Part shown: in pieces, positions 6,681-15,394 of the stretch | How the letters are laid out: each line of letters begins with the position of its first letter | Position numbering within the stretch: position 1 is the first letter of the stretch | Assembly: GCA_964412845.1 (NCBI GenBank) | Contig: CAYPQM010000115.1 | Location: 1 to 21,705 of the forward strand | Origin: JAWWPY01 sp964412845 | GTDB lineage: Bacteria; Actinomycetota; Actinomycetes; Streptosporangiales; Streptosporangiaceae | DNA length: 21,705 bases | Direction: 5' to 3' | Position numbers and translations under genes: made by a program | Notes under the pieces: generated by a model | Seen by the model: the letters and a program-made list of their open reading frames with translations, nothing else | Told to the model about the DNA's origin: nothing | Databases searched by the model: none

Positions 6681-7821
6681 CTAGCTCGCTTGCCGGTCAG
6701 GCAGGTGCCCGTCCGACGGAGCACGCGGACTCGGTGTGCGGGGGGCCGTCCCCGGGGCGGCCGGGCGGGCCGGTGACCGCGCTGCGCTGCTCCCGGCCGA
6801 GCCCGAGCCGGCCGAGCCCGAGCCGGTTCCGNNNNNNNNNNNNNNNNNNNNNNNNNNNNNNNNNNNNNNNNNNNNNNNNNNNNNNNNNNNNNNNNNNNNN
6901 NNNNNNNNNNNNNNNNNNNNNNNNNNNNNNNGCCGAGCCTGCGCCGGTTCCGGCCGAGCCTGCGCCGGTTCCGGCCGAGCCTGCGCCGGTTCCGGCCGAG
7001 CCTGCGCGGCTTCCGGCCGAGCCTGCGCGGCTTCCGGCCGAGCCCGCGCCGGTTCCGGCTGCGCCCGCACCCGCCAAGCCTGGCCCGGCTCCCGCCGGAC
7101 TCCCGGCCATTCCGGCCGAGCCCCCAGAGGTTCCCTGGCCCCCGCTGGTCCCGGCTGGGCCTGCGCCGGTTCCGGCGGCCCCGGCCGGGACCGGGGTGCC
7201 CGCGGCGCGCCGCGGCGACTGCGGTGGCTCGGTCCGCCCGGTCGGCGGCATCGGCCTGACCAGTCCGAGCGCGACAACTTCGTTGGCGAGCCGGACCCGC
7301 CGGTTGGCTCCTTCTGGGATGCGGAACTTCTGGTACAGGCGCAGCAGGTGCTGCTTGACGGCCGCCTCGGTGACGACGAGATCCGCGGCGATCTCGCGGG
7401 CCGTCGCGGGCGCCACGAACGCCTCGTCCGAGAGGGCGGGGCGGCAGAGCGAGGTAAGCACGTCGAGTTCCCGCCGGGTCAGCTCCGGGCTGGCCGAGCG
7501 CCGCAACTCGACCTCAGCGCTGAAGTCCTCGTGCGGCAGCCCGCCGATCCGGCAGCGGGCTGCGCCGAAGGTGAGCACATCTCCGTCTTCGAGGACCCGG
7601 CGGGCGACAGGCCGTCCGTTGACCCGGGTGCCGTTGCGCGATAAGCCGAGGTCCGTGACGTAGGCGTACGGCCCGCGGCGGAAGATCTCGGCATGCAGCC
7701 GGGACACGCTGGGGTCGTTCAGATGCACGTCGACCCCGCTGCCACGGCCGATCGTGGTCACCTGCTCGGTTAGCGGGATCACGGCCCCGGTGTCCTCAAT
7801 GCGTATAAAGGGCCCCTCCAC
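6681..7821 (-). CDS. FHA domain protein with C-terminal helix-turn-helix and repetitive tail (interrupted by assembly gap)
   Basis: The N-terminal FHA domain binds phosphothreonine peptides: GRG at residues 25-27, SRLH at 40-43 and NGT at 63-65. A helix-turn-helix resembling LuxR/sigma region 4 follows at about 113-188 (LTRRELDVL, then AREIAADLVVTEAAVKQHLLRLYQKF), suggesting a phosphorylation-responsive DNA-binding protein. From about residue 190 the tail is Ala/Gly/Thr/Ser-rich, with a 7-residue repeat AGTGAGS that runs into 100 N (6832-6931). I take GTG 7821 as start because AGGAGG (7828-7833 on the plus strand) lies six bases before it; GTG 7851 is open in frame but has no comparable site. 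On the far side of the gap the repeat frame reads GTGSGSAGSGSAG and ends at the TAG at 6681-6683. A literal 100-base gap would instead give a different tail ending at 6697. The tail length is unknown. Confidence 0.8.
6796..7057. repeat. 21-bp tandem repeat array spanning the assembly gap
   Basis: Six units of 21 bp starting GCCGAGCC and ending TTCCG run from 6932 to 7057: three identical copies, two sharing a GCGGC variant, and one more. One full and one shortened unit (6811-6831, 6796-6810) lie on the left of the gap. The array encodes the AGTGAGS heptads of the FHA protein tail on the minus strand. A repeat longer than the reads is the likely reason for the gap. Confidence 0.85.
6832..6931. 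other. Assembly gap (100 N)
   Basis: Exactly 100 N, the conventional placeholder for a gap of unknown length. It lies inside the 21-bp repeat array, so the true length is probably a multiple of 21. Confidence 0.98.
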
Positions 7822-7873
7822 ACCGTTCCTCCTGCCTACCCGAGCAGTCACTGATGTCTCTCGGTGCAGTTAC

Positions 7874-7886
7874 CCTCTCGGAGAGG
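7874..7886. promoter_or_regulatory. 13-bp palindrome in the FHA/citrate synthase divergent region
   Basis: CCTCTC-G-GAGAGG is a perfect inverted repeat in the 204-bp space between the two divergent starts (7822-8025). A regulator site serving one or both genes is possible. A strong minus-strand promoter was not found. Confidence 0.3.
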
Positions 7887-7990
7887 TGTCGTACCACGTT
7901 TGGGCAATGCGGTTTCCGGCCGGGGTTTCTGTCCCGCTGGGCGCCACATGCAGGAGCCGGCCGGTGGCGGCCAGGAGGCGGCGGCGGAAG

Positions 7991-7996
7991 TACACT
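7991..7996 (+). promoter_or_regulatory. Candidate -10 box for citrate synthase
   Basis: TACACT fits TAnnnT and lies 29 bases before the ATG at 8026, with GGGAGG (8012-8017) between them. No matching -35 box is visible. Confidence 0.35.
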
Positions 7997-8025
7997 GCCG
8001 AGCGAGCCATCGGGAGGAACACGAT

Positions 8026-9168
8026 ATGGCGGACAAGCCGTCCAAGGGCCTGGCTGACGTTGTCGCCGCGTCCACCGCGCTGAGCGATATCGACGGCCAG
8101 GCGGGCCGCCTGTTCTACCGCGGGTACGACATCCACCAGCTGGCCGGAGCCGCGACTTTCGAGGAAGTCGCCTACCTGCTGCAACGCGGATCGCCACCGG
8201 ACGCGGAGGAACTCGACAGCTTTCAGGCCGAGATCGCCGCCGGGCGCACCCTGGGCAAGCTTGTCACCGCCAACCTGGCCGAGATCGCGGGCCGCCAGGA
8301 ACCGATGGAGGCGATGCGCACGCTGGTCTCGCTGGCCAGCGCCGATGACCCGGACAAGGACTCCAACGCGCCCGACGCGAACTCGCGCAAGGCGGCCAGC
8401 CTCACCGCGCAGCAGCCGATCCTGGTCGCGGCCTACGATGCGGCCCGGCATGGCCTTGAGACCGTCCCGGCCGATCCCGGGCTGGGCATCGCGGCCAACT
8501 TCCTGCTCCAGCTGCGCGGGACGCCCCCCGCGGCCCGCGAGGCGGAAATCCTGGACATCTGCCTGGTGCTGCACGCCGATCACACCATGAACGCGTCCAC
8601 CTTCGCGGCCCGGGTATGTGCCGCCACCTTGTCGGACATGCACTCGGCGGTCGTCGCGGCCCTCGGCACCCTCAAGGGGCCCTTGCACGGAGGCGCGAAC
8701 GAGCAGGTCATGCTCGGGCTGGAGGCGATCAGGCGGGATGCGCCCGACGATCCGGTAGCCGCCGTCACCACGGTGGTCCGCGAGCGCCTCGGCCGGGGCG
8801 AGAAGATCATGGGTTTCGGGCACCGTGTATACAAGACCGAGGATCCACGGGCCACCCACCTGCGCGAGCTGTCCGCGGAACTGGCGGAGGCGTCCGGTGA
8901 TGACACGTACTACCGCATGTCCCGTGAGATGGAGGCGGTGGTTTCCGCGGAGAAGGGCCTGTACCCGAACGTGGATTTCTTCGCCGCGAGCGTCTACCAC
9001 TACCTCGGCATCCCTACCGACCTGTTCACCCCGGTCTTCTCGGTAAGCCGGATGGCCGGGTGGACGGCCCATGTCATGGAGCAGCACGCGGACAATAGGC
9101 TGATTAGGCCGGACAGCGAATACATCGGCGACCGGGATCTCACCTGGACGCCCCTGGCCCGGCGGTGA
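8026..9168 (+). CDS. gltA: Citrate synthase
   Basis: This 380-residue enzyme condenses oxaloacetate and acetyl-CoA to citrate, the entry step of the TCA cycle. Catalytic residues are clear: His221 in GPLHGGANE, His266 in GFGHRVYK and Asp317 in NVDFF; HADHTMNAS (182-190) is another signature. The short length matches the bacterial/archaeal-type enzyme group that also contains 2-methylcitrate synthases, so PrpC activity cannot be excluded. Isocitrate and malate dehydrogenases directly downstream favour citrate synthase, and no prpB or prpD is present. The ATG at 8026 has GGGAGG eight bases upstream; the frame extends to 7864, but that upstream part is Arg/Gly-rich and not family-like. The stop lies within 25 bp of the DUF3017 start, or overlaps it as GTGA if the earlier start is used. 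Confidence 0.92.
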   Translation: MADKPSKGLADVVAASTALSDIDGQAGRLFYRGYDIHQLAGAATFEEVAYLLQRGSPPDAEELDSFQAEIAAGRTLGKLVTANLAEIAGRQEPMEAMRTLVSLASADDPDKDSNAPDANSRKAASLTAQQPILVAAYDAARHGLETVPADPGLGIAANFLLQLRGTPPAAREAEILDICLVLHADHTMNASTFAARVCAATLSDMHSAVVAALGTLKGPLHGGANEQVMLGLEAIRRDAPDDPVAAVTTVVRERLGRGEKIMGFGHRVYKTEDPRATHLRELSAELAEASGDDTYYRMSREMEAVVSAEKGLYPNVDFFAASVYHYLGIPTDLFTPVFSVSRMAGWTAHVMEQHADNRLIRPDSEYIGDRDLTWTPLARR

Positions 9169-9188
9169 GGCGCGCTGCGGAGGGCACT

Positions 9189-9581
9189 GTGGGAGTAAGG
9201 CACGGGGCGCCGGAGCCAGCCAGGGCCGAGCCACTCAGGGCCGAGCCCTCCAGGGCTGGGTCGGCCCAGCGAGCGGCGGAACCTGCGGGCCGCCGCGCGC
9301 GAAGGCACCGGGATGCCAGGGGAGCGCAGCTTCCGTATGTCGTCGTGCTGGCCATCGCGGCGGGCGGGGTGGCGTGGATCTCGCAGGGCCAGCAATACGT
9401 CCGTGGGGGTACCTTTGCAGTGGCGGGTGCGCTGTTCGTGGCTCTGCTGGCCAGGCTGGTGCTGCCCGAGCGGCGGGCCGGGATGCTCGCCTCCAGGCGG
9501 CGCTTCATCGACGTGACGGCGCTGGCCGTCCTGGCCATTGGCCTGCTGGTCGCTGGTCTCGTGCTGCCGACCCCGTCGTGA
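9189..9581 (+). CDS. DUF3017 small membrane protein
   Basis: A protein of about 130 residues with a Pro/Arg/Ala-rich cytoplasmic-looking N-terminus and three hydrophobic segments: LPYVVVLAIAAGGVAWI, GGTFAVAGALFVALLARLVLP and VTALAVLAIGLLVAGLVLP. The loop RLVLPERRAGMLASRRRFIDV is the part that matches the actinobacterial DUF3017 family, whose function is unknown. GTG 9189 is chosen because GGAGGG (9179-9184) precedes it closely; GTG 9165, which overlaps the citrate synthase stop as GTGA, is the alternative. The N-terminal region contains two direct copies of CAGGGCCGAGCC (9221-9232, 9236-9247). In Streptomyces, DUF3017 genes sit beside mdh, as I recall; here mdh is two genes away. Confidence 0.8.
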   Translation: MGVRHGAPEPARAEPLRAEPSRAGSAQRAAEPAGRRARRHRDARGAQLPYVVVLAIAAGGVAWISQGQQYVRGGTFAVAGALFVALLARLVLPERRAGMLASRRRFIDVTALAVLAIGLLVAGLVLPTPS

Positions 9582-9639
9582 CCGGGCCCGCCAGGCCGGC
9601 ACGGGGCTCGCCCGGCCCGGCCGGGCCGCCAAGACGTCC

Positions 9640-9657
9640 GGGCGGCGGCTGCCGCCC
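9640..9657 (+). promoter_or_regulatory. Hairpin in the DUF3017-icd spacer
   Basis: GGGCGGC (9640-9646) and GCCGCCC (9651-9657) form a 7-bp stem with a 4-base loop, 37 bases before the icd start. Preceding sequence (CCCGGC-CCG-GCCGGG, about 9610-9624) gives another small stem. It could be a partial terminator or an RNA processing or stability element. Confidence 0.3.
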
Positions 9658-9694
9658 AGGAGCAAGACGCAGGTAAGGAAGGGAAGTCGGCGGC

Positions 9695-10915
9695 ATGCCC
9701 AAGATCAAGGTAACCAATCCCGTTGTCGAGATTGACGGCGACGAGATGACTCGGATCATCTGGCAGTTCATCAAGGAGCAGTTGATCCTGCCCTACCTGG
9801 ACATCGATCTGAAGTACTACGACCTGTCGGTGGAGAACCGGGACGCGACCGACGACCAGGTGACGGTGGACGCGGCGCACGCCATCCAGCAATACGGCGT
9901 CGGGGTCAAGTGCGCTACCATCACCCCCGACGAGGACCGGGTCGCCGAGTTCGGGCTCAAGAAGATGTGGCGCTCGCCCAATGGCACCATCCGCAACATC
10001 CTCGGCGGCGTGGTGTTCCGCGAGCCCATCGTGGTGGCCAGCATCCCGCGCTTCGTGCCCGGCTGGACCAAGCCGATCATCATCGGCCGGCACGCGCACG
10101 GCGACCAGTACAAGGCGACCGACTTCGTGGTGCCCGGCCCGGGCACGGTGCGGATCTCCTACACGCCCGATGACCCGGACGGCGAGGCGCTCGACTTCGA
10201 GGTGGCTCAGTTCACCGGCGGCGGCATCGCGATGGGCATGTACAACTTCGACGACTCGATCCGCGACTTCGCCCGCGCCACCATGCGGTACGCGCTCGAC
10301 CGCAAATACCCGCTCACCTTGTCCACCAAGAACACCATCCTCAAGGCCTACGACGGCCGGTTCAAGGACATCTTCCAGGAAGTGTTCGAGTCCGAGTTCA
10401 AGGCCGAGTACGAGGCGGCCGGCAACACCTACGTGCACCGGCTGATCGACGACGTGGTCGCCCAGGTGCTGAAGGGGGAGGGCGGCCTCGTCTGGGCGTG
10501 CAAGAACTACGACGGGGATGTGGAGTCCGACATCGTGGCTCAGGGCTTCGGCTCGCTCGGCCTGATGACGAGCGTGCTGATGACGCCGGACGGGCGCACC
10601 GTCGAGGCGGAGGCCGCGCACGGCACGGTGACCCGGCACTACCGGATGCACCAGCAGGGCAAGCCCACCTCGACCAACCCGATCGCCTCGATCTTCGCCT
10701 GGACCCGTGGGCTGGCCCACCGGGGAAAGCTGGACGGTACCCCCGAGGTCACCCGGTTCGCCGAGACCCTGGAACGGGTGTGCGTGGAAACGGTGGAGAG
10801 CGGCCAGATGACCAAGGACCTGGCCCTGCTCGTGGGCCCGGACACGCCGTTCCTGACCACCGAGGAGTTCCTCGCCGCGCTCGACGCGAACCTCGCCGCC
10901 GCGATGTCCGCCTAA
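9695..10915 (+). CDS. icd: NADP-dependent isocitrate dehydrogenase, homodimeric eukaryote-like type
   Basis: This enzyme oxidatively decarboxylates isocitrate to 2-oxoglutarate and makes NADPH. The 406-residue length and sequence fit the dimeric subfamily shared with mitochondria and Mycobacterium Icd1, not the roughly 740-residue monomeric enzyme known from Streptomyces and Corynebacterium. Motifs in order: VEIDGDEMTR (11-20), KCATITPDE with Lys72, the substrate loop SPNGTIRNI (94-102), Arg109 and Arg132, GRHAHGDQYKATD with catalytic Tyr139, CKNYDGDVESD (metal aspartates), and AHGTVTRHYR, which binds the NADP 2'-phosphate region. The start ATG has AAGGAAGGG about eleven bases upstream. It lies 113 bp after the DUF3017 gene and 33 bp before mdh. 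Confidence 0.95.
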   Translation: MPKIKVTNPVVEIDGDEMTRIIWQFIKEQLILPYLDIDLKYYDLSVENRDATDDQVTVDAAHAIQQYGVGVKCATITPDEDRVAEFGLKKMWRSPNGTIRNILGGVVFREPIVVASIPRFVPGWTKPIIIGRHAHGDQYKATDFVVPGPGTVRISYTPDDPDGEALDFEVAQFTGGGIAMGMYNFDDSIRDFARATMRYALDRKYPLTLSTKNTILKAYDGRFKDIFQEVFESEFKAEYEAAGNTYVHRLIDDVVAQVLKGEGGLVWACKNYDGDVESDIVAQGFGSLGLMTSVLMTPDGRTVEAEAAHGTVTRHYRMHQQGKPTSTNPIASIFAWTRGLAHRGKLDGTPEVTRFAETLERVCVETVESGQMTKDLALLVGPDTPFLTTEEFLAALDANLAAAMSA

Positions 10916-10948
10916 ACAGCCCGCAGGGCAGAAGGGAGATCACAGCAG

Positions 10949-11905
10949 ATGACGCGCAGCGGCAAGGTAACCGTCGTCGGGGCCGGATTCTACGGCTCGA
11001 CCACCGCGCAACGGCTCGCCGAGTACGACATCTTCGAGGAGGTGGTGCTCACCGACATCGTGGCGGGCAAGCCGGAGGGCCTCGCCCTCGACATGAACCA
11101 GTCGCGGCCGGTCGAGGGTTTCGAGACCCTGGTCACCGGGCAGACCACCGGCCCGGCAGGCGAGGGATACGAGGCGATCGGGAGATCCTCGATCGTGATC
11201 ATCACGGCCGGCCTGCCGCGCAAGCCGGGGATGAGCCGGATGGACCTGATCGGCGTCAACGCCAAGATCGTCCGCAGCGTCGTGGAGAACGTGGTCAAGC
11301 ACGCCCCGGACGCGGTGCTGATCGTGGTGTCCAACCCGCTGGACGAGATGACCGCACTGGCCGCGAACATCTCGGGCTTCCCCGCGCACCGCGTGCTCGG
11401 CCAGGCAGGCATGCTGGACACCGCCCGCTTCACCAATTTCGTGGCCACACGGCTCCGTGTGCCGGTCAGCTCGGTCCGTACGCTGACCCTGGGGTCGCAC
11501 GGGGACACCATGGTGCCGGTGCCGTCCGCCTGTTCCGTGGACGGCCGGCCACTGGCCAGCCTGCTCTCCGCCGCGGACATCGACGACCTGGTGGAGCGTA
11601 CCCGCAATGGCGGGGCTGAGATCGTCGGCCTGCTCAAGACCGGGTCCGCGTACTACGCTCCGTCAGCGGCAGCCGCCCGGATGGCCCGGGCGGTGGCCGA
11701 GGACTCCGGAGCGGTGCTGCCGGTTTGCGCGTGGGTGGACGGCGAGTACGGCATCTCCGGGGTCTACCTGGGCGTCGAGGCCGAGATCGGCTCGTCGGGC
11801 GTGCGCGCCGTCGTGCAGCGGGATCTCACCGACTCAGAACTCTCCGCGCTCCGGGCGGCCGCCGAGGCGGTCCGGGCCAAGCAAGCCGACATAGCGAGCC
11901 TCTAA
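10949..11905 (+). CDS. mdh: Malate dehydrogenase (LDH-like type)
   Basis: A 318-residue enzyme interconverting malate and oxaloacetate. The nucleotide-binding loop is GAGFYGS (11-17), with Asp36 at the end of the second strand indicating NAD. The substrate loop GLPRKPGMSRMDL carries Arg91, which selects malate over lactate, and Arg97. Asn129, Asp157 and Arg160 (MLDTARF) and catalytic His184 (GSHGDT) complete the active site. The sequence belongs to the LDH-like MDH group; as I recall this is also the type in Streptomyces. The start is ATG 10949 with AAGGGAG about ten bases before it, 33 bp after icd, so the two are almost certainly co-transcribed. A strong hairpin with a T-run follows the stop. 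Confidence 0.94.
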   Translation: MTRSGKVTVVGAGFYGSTTAQRLAEYDIFEEVVLTDIVAGKPEGLALDMNQSRPVEGFETLVTGQTTGPAGEGYEAIGRSSIVIITAGLPRKPGMSRMDLIGVNAKIVRSVVENVVKHAPDAVLIVVSNPLDEMTALAANISGFPAHRVLGQAGMLDTARFTNFVATRLRVPVSSVRTLTLGSHGDTMVPVPSACSVDGRPLASLLSAADIDDLVERTRNGGAEIVGLLKTGSAYYAPSAAAARMARAVAEDSGAVLPVCAWVDGEYGISGVYLGVEAEIGSSGVRAVVQRDLTDSELSALRAAAEAVRAKQADIASL

Positions 11906-11915
11906 CCCGCGCCCG

Positions 11916-11945
11916 GCTTCGCTGCTAACGGCAGTGAAGCGTTTT
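11916..11945 (+). terminator. Intrinsic-type terminator after mdh
   Basis: GCTTCGCTGC (11916-11925) pairs with GCAGTGAAGC (11931-11940) through ten pairs including one G-U, with a 5-base loop, followed by GTTTT. This is the most classical terminator shape in the window and closes the citrate synthase-mdh block. Confidence 0.7.
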
Positions 11946-11987
11946 GGTGTCGTTGGGACGACCACGGAAGCGTTCTACTGTCGTTGG
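11936..11987. repeat. Imperfect 21-bp direct repeat pair
   Basis: Bases 11936-11956 and 11967-11987 share 18 of 21 positions: both begin GAAGCGTT and end TGTCGTTGG. The first copy overlaps the descending arm and T-run of the mdh terminator. No function is evident. Confidence 0.6.
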
Positions 11988-11993
11988 CCCGTG

Positions 11994-12010
11994 CGGCGGC
12001 CCGGCCGCCG
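11994..12010 (-). terminator. Hairpin downstream of the amidohydrolase gene
   Basis: CGGCGGC (11994-12000) and GCCGCCG (12004-12010) form a 7-bp stem with a 3-base loop, seven bases beyond the minus-strand stop at 12017-12019. It may end the gal-amidohydrolase transcript. Confidence 0.4.
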
Positions 12011-12016
12011 GAGGGC

Positions 12017-13213
12017 TCAGGCGGGGGCGGCCAGGTGGCGGAGGGCCAGTTCGGCCAGGAGTGTGGCGCCGTCGGCGAGCACTGAGTCGTCGAACACGGC
12101 ATCCGCCGCGTGGTTGGTCGGCGCGCTGATTGGATCAGTGCCCGCCGGGCAGGCGCCCATCATGATGAACGCGCCCGGCACCTGATCGAGCACGAACGAG
12201 AAGTCTTCCGCACCGGTCAGCGGGTTCGCCATCGCGGTGAACCGTCCGTCGCCGAACAGCTCGGCCGCGGTCTGCCGGGCGAACGCGACCTGGGCCGTGT
12301 CGTTGACGGTGACCGGGTAGCCGTCGGTGTAGACCGCTTCGGCATGTAGCCCGTGCGCCGAGGCGATGTCAGCCACCAGCCGGATGCTGGCCTCTTTCAC
12401 CGTGTCCCGGGCCGCGGCGGAGAACGAGCGCACGGTGGCCAGGAAGCGCGCCTCGTCGGGAATCACGTTGTCCGCGGTGCCCGCGTGGAAGCTGCCCACG
12501 GTGACGACGACCGGGTCGAACACATCGAAACGCCTGGTTACCAGCGTTTGCAGGGCGGTGACCATCTCGCAGGCGACCGGGATCGGGTCCTTGGTGAGAT
12601 ACGGCCGCGAGGCGTGGCCGCCGTGCCCGCGCACCGTGACCTCGAGCACGTCGGCGGCGGCCATGATCGTCCCGGGCCGGGTGGCGAGGACCCCGGCCGG
12701 CCAGTCCGACGAGGCGACGTGCAGTGCGTAAGCGGCCGTCGGCCGCTCGCCCGCCGCGTCCAGGACGCCCTCGTCGATCATGAGCCTGGCCCCGCCGAAA
12801 CCCTCCTCGCCCGGCTGGAACATGAAGATCACGTTCCCGGCGAGCCCGTCCTGCCGGGCGGCCAGCACGCGCGCCGCCCCGGCGAGCATGGCGGTGTGCA
12901 GGTCGTGCCCGCACGCGTGCATGGCGCCGGCGATCCCGGACGAGTAGTCCAGGCCGGTGCGCTCGGTCACCGGCAGCGCGTCCATGTCGCCACGCAGCAG
13001 CACCGCGGCGCCGGGGCGGCTGCCGCGCAGCACGGCCGTCACCGAGCTGAGCGCCCGGCCCGGGGTGACCTGCAGCGGCAGCCCATCCAGCGCGGCGAGC
13101 ACCTTCTCCTGCGTCCGCGGCAGGTCGAGCCCGATTTCCGGCTCGCGGTGGATGCGGCGGCGCAACTGCGCGAGATCGTCCGCGATGGCGACGGCGTCCT
13201 CGTGAACTGTCAT
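12017..13213 (-). CDS. M20 family amidohydrolase (N-acyl-amino-acid / hippurate hydrolase type)
   Basis: A 398-residue di-metal peptidase of the M20D group, which cleaves N-acylated amino acids or similar small amides. All expected metal ligands are visible: Cys101 and His103 in HACGHDLH, Glu137 in FQPGEEGFGG, His165 in ALHVASS, and His368 in APTNHAAD. The dimerization-domain motif RGHGGHASRP is also present. No signal peptide is seen, so it should be cytoplasmic. The ATG at 13213 has GAAGGAG seven bases upstream. It lies 43 bp after galK on the same strand, so it is probably the last gene of the galactose operon or of a transcript reading through it. The true substrate is unknown; a link to acetylated amino sugars or amino acids would be guesswork. 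Confidence 0.88.
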   Translation of the reverse strand: MTVHEDAVAIADDLAQLRRRIHREPEIGLDLPRTQEKVLAALDGLPLQVTPGRALSSVTAVLRGSRPGAAVLLRGDMDALPVTERTGLDYSSGIAGAMHACGHDLHTAMLAGAARVLAARQDGLAGNVIFMFQPGEEGFGGARLMIDEGVLDAAGERPTAAYALHVASSDWPAGVLATRPGTIMAAADVLEVTVRGHGGHASRPYLTKDPIPVACEMVTALQTLVTRRFDVFDPVVVTVGSFHAGTADNVIPDEARFLATVRSFSAAARDTVKEASIRLVADIASAHGLHAEAVYTDGYPVTVNDTAQVAFARQTAAELFGDGRFTAMANPLTGAEDFSFVLDQVPGAFIMMGACPAGTDPISAPTNHAADAVFDDSVLADGATLLAELALRHLAAPA

Positions 13214-13256
13214 CCAGGCTCCTTCGCGCGGTCGGGCGGCTCAGGTTTGCGCGAGC

Positions 13257-14425
13257 TTAGCTCAGGCGGCGCGCGCCGTCCGAGGGCGGTGCATCGAGGA
13301 ATCCCGGGACCGGCCAGCCCTGGCGGTCGAACGCCGCCAGGACCGCGGCGCGGACCGGCGCGGCATCTTCGGGCACCAGGGCGATCACTGACCCGCCGAA
13401 ACCGCCGCCCATCATCCGGGCGCCCAGCGCTCCGGCGCTGACTGCCGCCCGGACCGCCGTGTCCGCCTCGGGCCAGGAGACTTCGAAGTCGTCGGCCAGC
13501 GAGGCGTGCGAGGCGCTGAGCAGTTGCCCCACGCCGCTGAACCGGCCGCCGCGCATCAGGTCAACGGCGCGCAGCACGCGCCGGTTCTCGGTGATCACGT
13601 GCCGGGCCCGGCGTTGCAGCACCGGGTCGGCGAGCCGGCTCACCGCCTGCTGCGCGTCGTCGATGTCCCGCAGCGACCGGACGCCCAGGGCATGCGCCGC
13701 GGCCTCGCACTCGCGGCGCCGGGCCGCGTACCCGCCGTCAGTCAGCGCATGGTGCGCGCGGGTGTCGATGATCAGCAGGGCGAGCCCGGCGGCCGCCGGA
13801 TCGAGCGGCACGTCGGTGGACGCCCCGCTACGGCAGTCGAGCAGCAGGGCGTGACCGGCCTGGCAGAGCAGCGAAGCGGACTGATCCATGATCCCGGAGG
13901 GCACCCCGACGAACTCGTTCTCCGCCCGCCGGGCCAGGGCGGCCAGTTCGGGCCGGGGCACGTCGATCCCCTGAAGCTGGGTCAGCGCGAGCGCGACCGC
14001 GCATTCCAGCGCTGCGGAGGAGGACAGCCCCGCGCCCTGCGGCAGATCCGAGTCGATGACCACGCTGGCTCCGCCGACCGGGTAACCGGCCGTTCGCAGC
14101 GCCCAGATGACTCCGGCGGGATACGCCGCCCACCCGGTCACCTCGCCCGGGGCCAGCCCGTCCAAGGGAACCGTGACGCTGGCCTCGGGCGCGCTGGCCT
14201 CGGGCATCCCGGCGTCGCGCAGTTCGAGCGCGTCGCCACCGGTCAGCGTGGCGGCCGCCAGCGTGCCGCGGTCCAGCGCGAACGGGAGCACGAACCCCTC
14301 GTTGTAGTCGGTGTGCTCGCCGATCAGGTTCGCCCGGCCCGGGGCGTGCCAGACGCCGTCCGGCGCCGCGCCGAAGCACTCCCGGAACCAGCTGACGACA
14401 TGGTTCTCGGCCGCGGCGCCGGCCA

Positions 14426-14426
<1 letters not shown>
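13257..14426 (-). CDS. galK: Galactokinase
   Basis: This enzyme phosphorylates galactose to galactose-1-phosphate with ATP, the first committed step of the Leloir pathway. The 389-residue length is normal. GHMP-family motifs in order: substrate signature GRANLIGEHTDYNEG (30-44), ATP-binding LPQGAGLSSSAALE (128-141), catalytic Asp181 in GIMDQSAS, and the C-terminal MMGGGFGGS. A small duplication (EASAPEAS) lies near residue 76. The ATG overlaps the galE stop by one base (TGATG), and no good ribosome site precedes it, so translation is probably coupled to galE. Confidence 0.95.

Positions 14427-15390
<964 letters not shown>

Positions 15391-15394
<4 letters not shown>

Noticed and set aside
6932..7057. 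Possible CRISPR array
   Set aside because: Units are contiguous 21-bp tandem repeats without spacers, lie inside a coding region, and no cas gene is nearby.
6734..7663. Plus-strand AEPAPVP repeat protein across the gap
   Set aside because: It is the complement of the FHA gene's repeat tail and continues antisense through the FHA/HTH domains; only the minus strand has real domains and a ribosome site.
7864..8025. N-terminal extension of citrate synthase
   Set aside because: The family begins near ATG 8026, which has GGGAGG; the extension would cover the palindrome and the -10 box and reads as Arg/Gly-rich sequence.
9140..10720. 526-codon minus-strand frame opposite DUF3017 and icd
   Set aside because: It is the antisense shadow of icd; its His/Val/Asp/Arg-rich reading is typical of GC-rich antisense frames.
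10498..11619. 373-codon plus-strand frame overlapping icd and mdh
   Set aside because: It is an out-of-frame reading of two enzymes with intact catalytic motifs.
12353..13441. 362-codon plus-strand frame opposite the amidohydrolase and galK
   Set aside because: It crosses two well-supported genes on the other strand and lacks recognisable motifs.
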